This document shows, piece by piece, positions 25,395 to 34,520 of a stretch of DNA of 64,000 nucleotides. A program made the translations under genes and the position numbers. Numbering within the stretch: the stretch's first letter is position 1; each line of letters starts with the position of its first letter. This DNA is from Rhodocyclales bacterium (GTDB taxonomy: Bacteria; Pseudomonadota; Gammaproteobacteria; Burkholderiales; Rhodocyclaceae), in NCBI GenBank assembly GCA_016214145.1, contig JACRPA010000003.1:62001-126000 (forward strand), given 5' to 3'. The notes below the pieces were generated by a model. That model was not told where the DNA came from. It was given only the letters and a program-made list of their open reading frames with translations, and searched no databases.

Positions 25395-27154
25395 CGCGGC
25401 GGCGGCAGGTCGGTGCACGAGCCGTGCGCGACGATGGCCGCCAGGCCCACGGTTTCCCCCAGCGTCGGGTGCGGGTGGTGGATGGCCTTGCCGATGGCGG
25501 CGGCGTCGCAGCCCCGGCTGATCGCGAGGGCGATCTCGCCGACCATGTCGCCCGCGCCGGGTCCGACGATCGCGCCGCCGAGCAGCGCGCCGCCCGCCGC
25601 ATCGAACAGCAGCTTGGTCATGCCGTAGTCGGCGCCGTTGGCGATGGCCCGCCCCGAGGCGGCCCAGGGAAAGCGCGCCACCTCGACGGCAAGGCCCCTG
25701 CGTTTCGCCTCGTCTTCCGACAAGCCGACCCAGGCCACTTCCGGATGCGTGTAGGCGACGCCGGGGATCAGCGAGTCGTCGTGATGGCTCGCCAGCCCCG
25801 CGGCGGATTCGGCGGCGACGTGGCCCTGGTGCGCCGCCTTGTGCGCCAGCATCGGCAGGCCGACGATGTCGCCGACGGCGTAGATGTGCGGCACATTGGT
25901 CTCCATGCGGCTGCCGGTCGGGATGAAGCCGGCCGCATCGACGGCGAGGCCGGCCTTGTCGGCGTCGAGGCGCAGGCCGTTCGGCTTGCGCCCGACCGCC
26001 TGCAGCACCAGGTCGTAGCGTTGCGCCTCCGCCGGCGCCATGTCGCCCTCGAAGCGCACCCACACGCCCTCGTCGCCGGCGTGCGCCGCCACGGTGCGCG
26101 TGCGCAGCATGACGCTGTCGAAGCGGTGCCGGTTCTGCTGTTCCCAGATCGCCGCCAGGTCGCGGTCGGGGCCGGGCATCAGCATGTCCTGCGCCTCCAC
26201 CACGTCGATGCGGGCGCCGAGCGCCGAGTACACCGTCGCCATCTCCAGGCCGATGATGCCGCCGCCGATCACCAGCATGCGGCGCGGCCGGCTGCGCAGT
26301 TCCAGCGCGCCGGTGGAGTCGACGATGCGCGCGTCCTTGGGCAGGAAGGGCAGATGCACCGGATGCGAGCCGGCGGCGACGATGCATTGGTCGAAACGGA
26401 CTGCCTGCCGGCCCTCGGCGGTGTCCACCTCGACGCAGTGCGCGTCGCGGAAGCGGCCGCTGCCGGCGACGACGCGCACCTTGCGCGCCCTGGCCATCCC
26501 CGCCAGGCCGCCGGTGAGGCGGCCCACCACCTTCGCCTTGTGCGCGCGCAGCGCCTCGAGGTCGATCTCCGGCGCGCCGAAGCGGATGCCCGCGGCGGCC
26601 ATGCCGGCGGCCTCCTCCATCGCCGCCGTCAGGTGCAGCAGCGCCTTCGACGGAATGCAGCCGACGTTGAGGCAGACGCCGCCGAGCACGGCGTGGCGTT
26701 CCACCAGCACGGTGTCCAGGCCGAGGTCGGCGGCGCGGAAGGCCGCCGAATAGCCGCCCGGCCCGCCGCCCAGCACCAGCAGCCCGCAGGCGATCTCCGG
26801 CAGTCCGGCCGTCTCGCGCGTGGCGGCGGTGAAGGCCGCGAAAAGAGAAAAGCGGGGCGGCGCGGCGGGCAATGCGCCGTCCCGCAAGGGCTGACTTTTC
26901 GGGCGCTGCTCGCGCGCCTCCTCCAGCACGACGACGATGCTGCCGGCGGCGACCGCGTCGCCCCGCGCCACGCGCACCTCGACGACGGTGCCGTCGACCG
27001 GCGCCTGCACGTCGAGCGCCGCCTTGCCCGATTCGACGGTGAGCAGCGCATCGTCGGCCCAGACGGCGTCGCCCGGGCCGACGAGGATTTCCGCGACGGA
27101 CAGCGCGCCCTTGTCGCCGACGTCGGGAACGGCGATCTCGTGCAGGCGGCCCAC
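25376..27154 (-). CDS. lpdA: Dihydrolipoyl dehydrogenase with N-terminal lipoyl domain
   Basis: About 592 residues from a GTG at 27154, chosen because it lies 8 bp after the osmC stop and gives the expected lipoyl-domain start. Residues 1-75 form a lipoyl domain with the lipoylated Lys44 in VESGKA. The E3 flavoprotein follows with GGGPGGYSAAFRAADLG, redox disulfide GGVCLNVGCIPSK, NAD motif GGGIIGLEMATVY and C-terminal HPHPTLGE with the catalytic His. It reoxidises dihydrolipoamide; no E1 or E2 genes are near. R2 elements lie in the lipoyl-E3 linker (RPKSQPLRDGA) and at the stop codon. Confidence 0.92.
   Translation of the reverse strand: MGRLHEIAVPDVGDKGALSVAEILVGPGDAVWADDALLTVESGKAALDVQAPVDGTVVEVRVARGDAVAAGSIVVVLEEAREQRPKSQPLRDGALPAAPPRFSLFAAFTAATRETAGLPEIACGLLVLGGGPGGYSAAFRAADLGLDTVLVERHAVLGGVCLNVGCIPSKALLHLTAAMEEAAGMAAAGIRFGAPEIDLEALRAHKAKVVGRLTGGLAGMARARKVRVVAGSGRFRDAHCVEVDTAEGRQAVRFDQCIVAAGSHPVHLPFLPKDARIVDSTGALELRSRPRRMLVIGGGIIGLEMATVYSALGARIDVVEAQDMLMPGPDRDLAAIWEQQNRHRFDSVMLRTRTVAAHAGDEGVWVRFEGDMAPAEAQRYDLVLQAVGRKPNGLRLDADKAGLAVDAAGFIPTGSRMETNVPHIYAVGDIVGLPMLAHKAAHQGHVAAESAAGLASHHDDSLIPGVAYTHPEVAWVGLSEDEAKRRGLAVEVARFPWAASGRAIANGADYGMTKLLFDAAGGALLGGAIVGPGAGDMVGEIALAISRGCDAAAIGKAIHHPHPTLGETVGLAAIVAHGSCTDLPPPRKSQSL
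26874..26900 (-). repeat. R2 element, copy 5 (lipoyl-E3 linker)
   Basis: On the minus strand GAAAAGTCAGCCCTTGCGG followed by GACGGCGC. It is translated in-frame as KSQPLRDGA between the lipoyl and E3 domains. Confidence 0.7.
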
Positions 27155-27162
27155 GGCCGGCC

Positions 27163-27687
27163 TCAGGCCATGACGACGTTGTTGATCGTCACCTTGCCCG
27201 ACACCTCGATCGGCCGCACCAGCGTGTCGAGCACCGGGCAATGCGACTCCACCGCCTCGATCAGCTTGCGCAGCTCGGCTTCCGGCGCGGCGCTCTTCAG
27301 CACGGTCTCGTAGGTGATCTTCTGGTAGCCGGGCGGCACCGACGGGTCCATGCCGAAGAGGCCCTTCAGGTCGAGCGAGCCCTTCAGGTTGACCTTCACC
27401 TCGTCGAGCTGGATGCCCATCATCGAGGCCATCGCCGAATACATGATCTCCTGGCAGGCGCCGAGCGAGACGAGCAGCAGCTCGACCGGGTTCGCCCCCC
27501 TGTCCTGTCCGCCCAGCTCGGGCGGCTCGTCCACGACGATGGGCGCGAAGTGGCGCACCTGGCCGGTGCAGCGCACGTCTTCCACCAGCGCCGTCTGCGC
27601 TTCGAACACCACGCGCGACATGACCGGGTTGTCCTGGATGCCCTTCACGGTCCTGCTCAGCGCTTCCTTCAAGGCTTGCTGCGTCAT
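27163..27687 (-). CDS. OsmC family protein
   Basis: A 174-residue OsmC/Ohr-fold protein with one Cys in LLVSLGACQEIMYSAMASMMG and a second in ESHCPVLDTLVRP, the two-Cys arrangement of OsmC-type thiol peroxidases. Such enzymes reduce organic hydroperoxides and, in some bacteria, are recycled by lipoylated proteins and lipoamide dehydrogenase. The immediate downstream lipoyl-E3 gene, 8 bp away, fits that partnership (inference). Start CAGGAGGAGACCCGCATG is clear. Confidence 0.9.
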   Translation of the reverse strand: MTQQALKEALSRTVKGIQDNPVMSRVVFEAQTALVEDVRCTGQVRHFAPIVVDEPPELGGQDRGANPVELLLVSLGACQEIMYSAMASMMGIQLDEVKVNLKGSLDLKGLFGMDPSVPPGYQKITYETVLKSAAPEAELRKLIEAVESHCPVLDTLVRPIEVSGKVTINNVVMA

Positions 27688-27770
27688 GCGGGTCTCCTCC
27701 TGTGGGTTATGGATCTTGCGGGGCGTTCGCCCGCAGGAGACTGTGCGGCAAGCCGGCGCGGAAAAATATC

Positions 27771-27803
27771 GGGACGATGCCCCCGTCCGATCCGGAATGT
27801 CCC
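27771..27803 (-). promoter_or_regulatory. Weak relative of the 42-bp operator, copy D (upstream of osmC)
   Basis: On the minus strand GGGACATTCCGGATC then, 9 bp closer than in the full sites, CATCGTCCC. The left half matches GGAACAATCAGGAT at about 11 of 14 positions. The spacing is one helical turn short, so this is tentative. Confidence 0.25.
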
Positions 27804-28699
27804 TATGTCAGGTAATGGTCAACCAGCAGCGCGGCGAAGAGCAGGAAGAGGTAGGTGATCGACCAGCGGAAGCTGGCCTGCGCCGCGCGGTCGCTGTAGC
27901 GGCGCAGCATGCGCCAGGCGTGGGCGATGAAGACGCCGTTCAGGACCAGCGCCGCGGCGAGATAGAAGGCGCCGCTCATGCCGATGAGAAAGGGCATCGT
28001 CGTCACCGCCGCCAGGCCCAGCGTGTAGGCGAAGATGCAGCGCAGCGTGTATTCGCGGCCGTACACCACCGGCAGCATCGGCAGTTTGGCGTCGGCGTAC
28101 TCGTGGGCGCGATAGAGCGCCAGCGACCAGAAGTGCGGCGGCGTCCACACGAAGACGATGAGGAACAGCAGCCAGGCCTCGCCCGGCGTCTGGCCGGCGA
28201 CGGCCGCCCAGCCGAGCACCGGCGGCATGGCGCCCGAGGCGCCGCCGATCACGATGTTCTGCGGCGTGCGCGGCTTCAGGATCACCGTGTACACGACGGC
28301 GTAGCCGACGAAGGTGGCCAGGGTCAGCCACATGGTGAGCGGGTTGACGAAGGCATGCAGCAGGGCCAGCCCCGCGCCGCCGATGGCGCCGGAGAGGATC
28401 AGGGTCTCCAGCGAATTGACTTCCCCGCGCGGCAGCGGGCGGTTGCGCGTGCGCGCCATCGCCGCGTCGATCTCCTGCTCGACGAGGCAGTTCACCGCGG
28501 CGGCGGCGCCCGCCACCAGGGCGATGCCGAGCGCGCCGGCGAAGAGGATCTGCAGCGGCACCATGCCCGGCGCGGCGAGGAACATGCCGATGACGGCGCA
28601 GAACACGATCAGGGTGTTGACCCGCGGCTTGGTCAGTCGCAGGTAGCGGCGCAGGCGTTCGGCCGGGCCGGGGCGGGCGGTGAGGATCGATTCGGCCAT
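27803..28699 (-). CDS. cyoE: Heme O synthase (protoheme IX farnesyltransferase)
   Basis: A 298-residue UbiA-superfamily membrane enzyme (CtaB/CyoE). The Asp-rich motif [20 protein letters not shown] and the second motif [19 protein letters not shown] are both present, with about nine membrane helices. It farnesylates heme B to heme O, needed by many heme-copper enzymes. ATG 28699 follows AGGAGATCTCCGCTT. It is divergent from the CuA/heme-copper pair at 28.9 kb, with a 42-bp shared site between them, so it probably supplies heme to that enzyme or to an oxidase elsewhere. Confidence 0.94.
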   Translation of the reverse strand: MAESILTARPGPAERLRRYLRLTKPRVNTLIVFCAVIGMFLAAPGMVPLQILFAGALGIALVAGAAAAVNCLVEQEIDAAMARTRNRPLPRGEVNSLETLILSGAIGGAGLALLHAFVNPLTMWLTLATFVGYAVVYTVILKPRTPQNIVIGGASGAMPPVLGWAAVAGQTPGEAWLLFLIVFVWTPPHFWSLALYRAHEYADAKLPMLPVVYGREYTLRCIFAYTLGLAAVTTMPFLIGMSGAFYLAAALVLNGVFIAHAWRMLRRYSDRAAQASFRWSITYLFLLFAALLVDHYLT

Positions 28700-28764
28700 A
28701 AGCGGAGATCTCCTGATCGTTAATGGCCCGGCCAGTCTAGCCCCCCTGCCACTTCGTTCAATCG

Positions 28765-28806
28765 GGAACATCCTCAGTATCACTAAGTAAACATCCTGAT
28801 TGTTCC
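28765..28806 (-). promoter_or_regulatory. Candidate 42-bp operator, copy B (cyoE/CuA-subunit divergon)
   Basis: On the minus strand GGAACAATCAGGATG, then TTTACTTAG, ending ATGTTCC; the length and ends are identical to copy C at 47785-47826, with which the first 15 bases are identical. It lies 66 bp from cyoE and 89 bp from the CuA-subunit start. Confidence 0.6.
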
Positions 28807-28894
28807 TCCCGGCGCCGCGGCCTATCGTTCGCCTACTACAAGAGCGGCCGGACAATCCGGCCGTACCGACAAATCCGAGGAGGAGGCAATCGCC

Positions 28895-29455
28895 ATGTTG
28901 GACTACGTGTATACCGGCTGGGGCGCGTTCTGGGCGACCATGTTCATGTTCATCCCCTTTGCCCTGATGGCGTACTGGGTCATCCGCAGGAAAAGCCTGG
29001 TCGATACGGGCCCGACGCGGTTGCAGCCCAGCGAATTTGCGCCCATAGAGGGCATTTGGCTGACGTTCGCATTCATCTTCTTCGTCGTCGCCAACCTGGC
29101 CAGCCTGAAATTCATCCCGTGGGCCGCCGCCTCCGGCGCGACCGGCGGCGAGGCCGAGGTGCAAGTCGACTTCACGGCGAAGTCCTGGGCCTACGACATC
29201 TCCAACCGCCAGATCGAGGCCGGCAAGCCGGTGAGATTCTCCGGCCGGTCGAGCGACACCCAGCACGGCTTCGCCGTCTATCACCCGGACGGCAGGGTGC
29301 TGTTCACCATGCTGATGATGCCGGGCACCACCAAGCCCACGTCGGTCGTCTATACGTTCAAGGAGCCGGGCAAGTACGCGGTGCGCTGCCTCGAGTACTG
29401 CGGCATCGCCCACCACCGGATGCAGGACGAACTGACCGTCGTTAAAAGCAACTGA
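28895..29455 (+). CDS. CuA-containing subunit II of a heme-copper enzyme (NorS-like)
   Basis: A 186-residue membrane protein. Two helices ([20 protein letters not shown] and [20 protein letters not shown]) are followed by a cupredoxin domain with a complete CuA site: His in [10 protein letters not shown] and the exact CxExCGxxHxxM pattern in [12 protein letters not shown]. It accepts electrons from cytochrome c and passes them to subunit I, encoded 36 bp downstream. There is no CxxCH heme motif. The partner's unusual active site suggests an sNOR-type NO reductase rather than a cytochrome oxidase. GAGGAGG precedes the ATG. Confidence 0.85.
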   Translation: MLDYVYTGWGAFWATMFMFIPFALMAYWVIRRKSLVDTGPTRLQPSEFAPIEGIWLTFAFIFFVVANLASLKFIPWAAASGATGGEAEVQVDFTAKSWAYDISNRQIEAGKPVRFSGRSSDTQHGFAVYHPDGRVLFTMLMMPGTTKPTSVVYTFKEPGKYAVRCLEYCGIAHHRMQDELTVVKSN

Positions 29456-29491
29456 GGCAACCGAGCGCACCCCAGTCGAGGAGAATCCGAA

Positions 29492-31021
29492 ATGAGCATA
29501 GCCACCACCATCGTCAAGAGCACGCCGATCTTCGGCAAGATGTTTGCGGTCGACAAGAGCACCGGCCTGGAGGAGATCAACGCCTGGCCGGCGCTGATGA
29601 TCATGAGTTCCTTCGTCTGGCTCGTCGTCGCCGGCCTGCTTGGCCTGGTCATGCCGGCGACGCAGATCTTCGATCTCGGCTCCGACCACTTCTACACCAC
29701 GCTGACGCTGCACGGCGCGGCGCTGACCTTCCCCTTCTCGTTCCAGCTCATGATGGGCGTCGGCCTGCACCGCTCCGGCGGCTGCGTCGGCAAGCCGGTC
29801 ACCGGACTGTTTGCGGCGCTGTCCTGGCTGACGATGAACCTGGGCGCCGCCATCCTCACCGTCGCCGTCCTCATGGGCCTCAAGGTCAGCGTGGTGGTGA
29901 TGTTCCCCCTGCCCCTGGTCGGTGCGCAGATGGGCGTCTGGAGCATGGAGTCGGTGATCGTCGGCTTCACCGGCATCTACCTGGTGCTTGCCTGCATGAT
30001 CCTCTGCTACCCGCTGCTGGTGTTCAAGATGCTGTTCTTCGGCAAGAAGCGCGCGGAGCTCGTCCTCTCCGAGCGCTCGCTCAACGAGCCGGGCATGCTG
30101 GGCATGCTGCTCGCCGCCGCGACCCTGCTGCTGACGGGCCTGCCGCTGGTGGTGGTCGGCACGACGCTGCTGCTGGCGCTCTACAAGATCCTCCCCATGT
30201 CGCTCGCCGCCTGGGCGGCCGATCCGGTGGTGTTCCAATACACCTTCTATCTCTTCGCCCACAACCTGATGGAGGCGATGGCCCTGATGGTGGCGAGCGC
30301 GATGTATGCCACGCTGCCGCTCTACCTGGCCGACGGCTCGCGCAAGCTCTACAGCGAGAAGCTGGCCAACCTCGCCTTGTGGGTCCTGCTGGTGACGTCG
30401 GTCACCTCGGGCCTGCATCATTTCATCACCTTCTACCCGAACCAGCCGGCGGCCCTGTCCTACTGGGGCAACATCATGAGCTGGGGCACCGGCATGGGTG
30501 CGGCGATCAGCATCTTCACCATCCTCGCCACCATCTGGCAGCACGGCCTGAAGCCCGAGCCCGGCATCGTTGCCGTGCTCGTCGGCTGGGCGCTCTACAT
30601 CCTCGACGGCGCCAGCGCCATCGTCACCTCCAACATCGCCTGGACCTACCAGCTGCATGGCACCATGTGGCAGAGCGGCCATTTCATGACGGTCGTCCTC
30701 TCCATGTCCCTGATGTGGATGGGCGTGCTGTATCACCACTATCCGGTGATCACGGGCCGCAAGCTCGACGCGGGGCTGGGCAGCCTGTATATCAAGCTGA
30801 TGACCGTCGGCAGCTTCGGCGCGGCCATCGTCATGCTGGCGGGCGGGGCGGCCGGCATGCCGCGGCGCTTCGCCGACTGGCACCCGGAAGGCTGGATGCT
30901 CTACGGCAACCTCATCCTGGCCTTCGGCCTCATCATCGGCGCCTCGTTTGCCGTATATTTCTACAACCTGATGAAGTCGCGCGAGATCTCCGCGCCCATG
31001 GGCGAGCTGGCCCGGGCGTAA
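29492..31021 (+). CDS. Heme-copper superfamily subunit I with NOR-like active site (NorY-like)
   Basis: A 509-residue protein with about twelve hydrophobic helices. Expected heme-ligand histidines are present (His74 in [23 protein letters not shown] further on), with a His-His pair at 309-310 (SGLHHFITF). Where oxidases have H-P-E-V-Y with the cross-linked Tyr, this protein has His257 and Glu261 in FAHNLMEAM. His-x3-Glu is the FeB ligand pattern of nitric oxide reductases. With the CuA subunit upstream it fits the sNOR (NorSY) group; a divergent oxidase is the alternative. An intrinsic terminator follows. Confidence 0.82.
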   Translation: MSIATTIVKSTPIFGKMFAVDKSTGLEEINAWPALMIMSSFVWLVVAGLLGLVMPATQIFDLGSDHFYTTLTLHGAALTFPFSFQLMMGVGLHRSGGCVGKPVTGLFAALSWLTMNLGAAILTVAVLMGLKVSVVVMFPLPLVGAQMGVWSMESVIVGFTGIYLVLACMILCYPLLVFKMLFFGKKRAELVLSERSLNEPGMLGMLLAAATLLLTGLPLVVVGTTLLLALYKILPMSLAAWAADPVVFQYTFYLFAHNLMEAMALMVASAMYATLPLYLADGSRKLYSEKLANLALWVLLVTSVTSGLHHFITFYPNQPAALSYWGNIMSWGTGMGAAISIFTILATIWQHGLKPEPGIVAVLVGWALYILDGASAIVTSNIAWTYQLHGTMWQSGHFMTVVLSMSLMWMGVLYHHYPVITGRKLDAGLGSLYIKLMTVGSFGAAIVMLAGGAAGMPRRFADWHPEGWMLYGNLILAFGLIIGASFAVYFYNLMKSREISAPMGELARA

Positions 31022-31040
31022 GACGATTCGGCAAACCGAA

Positions 31041-31071
31041 GCGTCCGCAGCGATGCGGACGCTTTTTTTTT
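31041..31071 (+). terminator. Rho-independent terminator after the heme-copper operon
   Basis: Stem AGCGTCCGCA/TGCGGACGCT with a short loop followed by a run of nine T, 20 bp after the subunit I stop. Confidence 0.9.
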
Positions 31072-31083
31072 GGCACCATCCCG

Positions 31084-33462
31084 ATGCCCTGCAAGCTCTG
31101 CGGCCTGCCCCTGCCGAAACCGCCGGTGTCCGACGCCGGCCACGACTTCTGCTGCATCGGCTGCCGCGAGGTGTACCGCGCCTTCGGCGAGGACGCCCTA
31201 GCCAACCACGCGGCAAAAGTCAGTCCCCGTGATACGGCGCCGCCGCCCGGAAGCCGCGAGGCCTTCCTCTGGATCGACGGCATGCACTGCGCCTCCTGCG
31301 AATTCCTCATCGGCAAGCTCGCCCTGAAGCACCCCGGCGTGTTCGACGCCGCCTCCAGTTACGCTACTGCCACCGCGCGCATCGTCTACGACCCGGCGCG
31401 GGTGAAGGAAGCCGACCTGCCGGCGCTGCTCAGCCGCCACGGCTACCGCGCCCGGCTGCGCGGCGAGCCGGCGCCGGAGCACGAAGAGGGGCTCGACCTG
31501 CTGCGCCTGGTGTCCGGCGTCACCGCCGCCTCGCTGGTGATGATGCTGACCTTCATCTTCATCTACCCGATCCATGGCGGCTGGCTGACGGTGGAAGACT
31601 ACGGCGCGATGCGCCGGCTCGCCTTCGAGGCCGTGCCGATCTTCCTGTTCTTCCTGACGACCATCCTGGTGTTCTTCGTCGGCTGGCCGATCCTGCGCGG
31701 GGCCTGGATCGGCCTGCGCGCCCGCCTGCCCAACATGGACGTCCTGCTCGCCCTGGCCATCCTCGCGGCCTACGGCTACAGCATCATCCAGTTCTTCAAC
31801 CGCTCCATCGATCTTTACTTCGAGGTGGCCGGCACGCTGGTCATGATCGTCACCATCGGCCGCTACCTCGAGCGCGGCGCCCGCGCGCGCGCCACCGAAT
31901 CGCTCAAATCCATCATGCGGGCCTGGGCGCCGCGCGCCTGCGTGCTGCGCGGCGGCCAGTATCTCGACTGTCCGCTCGACGAGGTGCGGCCGCACGACCG
32001 CGTTTTCGTGCGTCAGGGCGAGGCCATCCCCGTCGACGGCAGCATCGTCGCTGGCCGCGGCGCGGTGGACGAATCGCTCATGACCGGCGAGCCCTTCCCG
32101 GTCGCGCGCGGCGAGGGCGAGAAGGTGCTCGGCGGCAGCCGCCTGCTCGAAGGCAACCTGGAGATAGACACCGGCCCGCAGGTGGAAAGCCGCATGGCCA
32201 ACCTCGCCCGCATCCTCTGGAATACGCAGAGCGCGAGCACCGGCCTGCAGGCCCGCGTCGACCGCCTCTCGCGCCGCTTCGTGCCCGGCGTGCTGGCGCT
32301 GGCGGCGCTGGTCGGCATCGGTTTCCTCGCCACCGGCGCGGGCGCCGAGAAGGCCCTGCTGGCCGCGCTCGCCACGCTCATCGTCTCCTGCCCGTGCACC
32401 TTCGGCCTGGCCATCCCGCTCACCACCGCGGCGGCGATCGGCGCCGCGCTGCGCCGCGGCATCGTCGTCACCGGCCCCGACCTCTTCGAGAAATCGCCGC
32501 GCGTCGACATCGTCGCCCTCGACAAGACCGGCACGCTCTCCAGCGGCGAAATGGCGGTGGTCGAGGTGATCGGCTCGGCCGAGCTCGCCGCCCGCGCCGC
32601 CGCCGTCGAGCGGCACTCGCCGCACCCGGTGGCGCGCGCCATCGCCCAACTCGACGCCGGCCGCAGCGCCGGCGAGGTCGCGCTCCACCCGGGGCGCGGC
32701 GCCATCGCCACGGTCGGCGGCAAGCGCATCGCCGTCGGCAGCCGCACGCTGTTCGCCACGCTCGGCTGGACGGTTCCCGAGTCCCTGTCGGAGCGCGCCG
32801 AGCAGAGCCGTCACGGCGAGGCCGTCGTCTCCTACGTCGGCTGGGACGGCGTCGCCGAAGGCGCCATCCTCACCCGCGACCGCTCGCGCCCGGCCTGGGA
32901 CCGCGTCGTCGAGTCGCTGCGCCGCCACTGCCGCGTCGTGCTGCTCACCGGCGCCGAGCATCCCAACGGCTACCGCCAGCATGTCGACGAGGTGCACGCC
33001 GGCGTGCCGCCCGAGGCCAAGGCCGCCGTCATCCGCCGGCTGAAGGCGCAGGGCCGCGTCGCCATGATCGGCGACGGCAGCAACGACGCGCCGGCGCTGG
33101 CCGAAGCCGACCTCGGCATCGCCTTCGGCGCGCCCACCGCGCTGGCGGCCGAGGCCGCCGACATCGTCATCCCCGGCAAGCGCCTCGAGCGCGTGCTCGA
33201 AGCCTTCCTCCTCATCGGCGTCACCCGCCGGCGCATCCGGCAGAACCTCGGCTGGGCGCTGGCCTACAACGCCATCGCCATCCCGCTGGCGGCCACCGGC
33301 ATGCTCAGCCCGCTCGTCGCCGCCGCGGCGATGTCGGCGAGCAGTCTCCTGGTAGTGATGAACGCCGCGCGGCCGATCCTCGGCAAGGACCCGTTCGAAG
33401 GCGAGGGTGAAGACGGCGAGCGCACCGAGCCCGTTCCCGGCGCGCCGTCCTCGGCGCGCTAA
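31084..33462 (+). CDS. Copper-type P1B ATPase (CcoI/CopA-like)
   Basis: A 792-residue heavy-metal ATPase. An N-terminal Cys-rich segment (CKLCG, FCCIGC) as in CcoI/FixI precedes a GMHCASC metal-binding domain (Cys69, Cys72), eight membrane helices with CPC in [11 protein letters not shown] (about 436), TGEP, phosphorylated Asp480 in DKTGT, and [10 protein letters not shown]. It probably exports or delivers Cu(I) to a heme-copper enzyme, fitting its place after the CuA protein genes. An R2 element is translated as KVSPRDTA between the two Cys regions, and a second R2 element supplies the TAA stop. Confidence 0.92.
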   Translation: MPCKLCGLPLPKPPVSDAGHDFCCIGCREVYRAFGEDALANHAAKVSPRDTAPPPGSREAFLWIDGMHCASCEFLIGKLALKHPGVFDAASSYATATARIVYDPARVKEADLPALLSRHGYRARLRGEPAPEHEEGLDLLRLVSGVTAASLVMMLTFIFIYPIHGGWLTVEDYGAMRRLAFEAVPIFLFFLTTILVFFVGWPILRGAWIGLRARLPNMDVLLALAILAAYGYSIIQFFNRSIDLYFEVAGTLVMIVTIGRYLERGARARATESLKSIMRAWAPRACVLRGGQYLDCPLDEVRPHDRVFVRQGEAIPVDGSIVAGRGAVDESLMTGEPFPVARGEGEKVLGGSRLLEGNLEIDTGPQVESRMANLARILWNTQSASTGLQARVDRLSRRFVPGVLALAALVGIGFLATGAGAEKALLAALATLIVSCPCTFGLAIPLTTAAAIGAALRRGIVVTGPDLFEKSPRVDIVALDKTGTLSSGEMAVVEVIGSAELAARAAAVERHSPHPVARAIAQLDAGRSAGEVALHPGRGAIATVGGKRIAVGSRTLFATLGWTVPESLSERAEQSRHGEAVVSYVGWDGVAEGAILTRDRSRPAWDRVVESLRRHCRVVLLTGAEHPNGYRQHVDEVHAGVPPEAKAAVIRRLKAQGRVAMIGDGSNDAPALAEADLGIAFGAPTALAAEAADIVIPGKRLERVLEAFLLIGVTRRRIRQNLGWALAYNAIAIPLAATGMLSPLVAAAAMSASSLLVVMNAARPILGKDPFEGEGEDGERTEPVPGAPSSAR
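31214..31239 (+). repeat. R2 element, copy 6 (in the P-ATPase gene)
   Basis: AAAAGTCAGTCCCCGTGATA followed by CGGCGC, in-frame in the linker between the N-terminal Cys-rich segment and the GMHCASC domain. Confidence 0.75.
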
Positions 33463-33486
33463 AAGTCAGCCTCCACGATACGGCGA
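33461..33486 (+). repeat. R2 element, copy 7 (P-ATPase stop codon; left edge of HigBA cassette)
   Basis: AAAAGTCAGCCTCCACGATA followed by CGGCGA. Its first two A bases complete the TAA stop of the ATPase. Confidence 0.8.
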
Positions 33487-33494
33487 GGAACGAG

Positions 33495-33522
33495 TTGCCG
33501 GATATACCCAATACGGTATACT
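33495..33522 (+). promoter_or_regulatory. higBA promoter and operator
   Basis: TTGCCG (33495-33500), a 16-bp spacer and TATACT (33517-33522). The palindrome TATACC-N6-GGTATA (33503-33520) covers the spacer and -10, a natural site for repression by HigA. The -10 ends 6 bp before the ATG, implying a leaderless or nearly leaderless message. Confidence 0.6.
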
Positions 33523-33528
33523 GCTGCC

Positions 33529-33906
33529 ATGACTTTGCCTGCACGAACCGAACGGCCTCTGTATTGGGTCGGTTCAGCAAAGCGCGACTTCCTGGCGTTT
33601 CCCGAGGCGGTCGTGGGCGACGTGGGCTATCTGCTCGGAGTAGTGCAAGCGGGCGGGCAACCGCCGTCCGCAAAACCATGGAAGGGCGAGGGCCCCGGCG
33701 TATTCGAACTGGTGGAGGATTTCCGCGGGGACACCTATCGCGTGACCTACACGGTGCGGTTCGCCAAGGCGATTTATGTCCTGCACTGCTTCCAGAAGAA
33801 ATCGCCGTCAGGCATTCGCACGGCGAAAACGGACATCGAGCTCATCCATGAGCGATTGAAGACTGCAAGAAATGACTACGAGGTGCGCTATGGCAAGGAA
33901 GACTGA
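33529..33906 (+). CDS. higB: HigB-type toxin (RelE/ParE superfamily, Gp49-like)
   Basis: A 125-residue toxin of the HigB/phage Gp49-like group. LYWVGSAKRDFLAFPEAV near the start and FAKAIYVLHCFQKKSP with TAKTDIELIHERL near the end are the family's conserved blocks. Such toxins cut mRNA on the ribosome. The toxin comes first and overlaps the antitoxin gene by 17 bp, the usual HigBA order. It is flanked by same-orientation R2 elements at 33461 and 34248. Confidence 0.88.
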   Translation: MTLPARTERPLYWVGSAKRDFLAFPEAVVGDVGYLLGVVQAGGQPPSAKPWKGEGPGVFELVEDFRGDTYRVTYTVRFAKAIYVLHCFQKKSPSGIRTAKTDIELIHERLKTARNDYEVRYGKED

Positions 33907-34225
33907 GAAAGTGGAAGCCGGCACGGGCGATGTGTTCCATGACCTGGGATTCGCCGACGCGGGCGAGCGCAAGTTGCGCGTCCAACTCGCCATGCGGATC
34001 AACGACCTGATCAAGGAACGCAAGCTGACGCAGTCCGCAGTCGCCGAAATCTTCGGCATTCCCCAGCCCCACGTATCCGAGCTGCGCCACTACAAACTCA
34101 AACGCTTTTCGTCCGAGCGCCTGCTGCACTTCATCACCCAGCTCGACAGGGACGTGGAAATCGTCATCCGCCCAAAGGCAGCGAATCATGCTTCGGGTTT
34201 GGTGTCGGTGCTGGTCGCTGCGTAA
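33890..34225 (+). CDS. higA: HigA-type antitoxin (XRE helix-turn-helix)
   Basis: A 111-residue antitoxin. ATG 33890 is preferred; an upstream in-frame start at 33872 also exists. The XRE helix-turn-helix is MRINDLIKERKLTQSAVAEI followed by FGIPQPHVSELRHYKLKRFS. It neutralises HigB and probably binds the TATACC-N6-GGTATA palindrome in the promoter. It ends about 20 bp before an R2 element. Confidence 0.88.
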   Translation: MARKTEKVEAGTGDVFHDLGFADAGERKLRVQLAMRINDLIKERKLTQSAVAEIFGIPQPHVSELRHYKLKRFSSERLLHFITQLDRDVEIVIRPKAANHASGLVSVLVAA

Positions 34226-34247
34226 GCTGGCCGCGCGAGACGAACCG

Positions 34248-34273
34248 CAAAAGTCAGTCTCTGCGATACGGTG
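34248..34273 (+). repeat. R2 element, copy 8 (between HigBA and SIR2 cassettes)
   Basis: AAAAGTCAGTCTCTGCGATA followed by CGGTGA, intergenic, same orientation as copies 7, 9 and 10. Confidence 0.8.
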
Positions 34274-34520
34274 ATGGCGTGCTGGTTTGGAAGTTGCGGA
34301 TGACCTGAACTCGGCCGAAGCGGCCGGTCACGCGGCTCAGCTGAATGGCCGGTGTAGCGCAAACTGCCGCCGTCCAAGAAACCAGCCACCTGAAAAAACG
34401 CGTTCGTCAGCAGCGACGCGAATCCCCACCTCTTTGCCTTTTATCCCAAGGGCGAATCGGTCACTAACACCGCCAGTTGCACTCGTTGCTGTTTGCTTTG
34501 CCAATACTGAAGATGTCTGA
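34274..34520. other. Non-coding stretch downstream of the SIR2-like gene
   Basis: No convincing gene. Base composition falls from the GC-rich host pattern to a clearly more AT-rich one from about 34390, marking the boundary of the AT-richer segment that holds the SIR2-like gene. Confidence 0.4.

Noticed and set aside
29492-31021. Ordinary cytochrome c oxidase subunit I
   Set aside because: The His-x3-Tyr oxidase motif is replaced by His-x3-Glu, so a plain oxidase label is not supported.
28700-31216. Very long open frame antisense to the heme-copper genes, continuous with cyoE
   Set aside because: High GC keeps antisense frames open; the real cyoE starts at 28699 with a ribosome-binding site, and the upstream part has no family resemblance.
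34287-34520. Short ORF between HigBA and the SIR2-like gene
   Set aside because: No start signal and it crosses the composition boundary; not supported.
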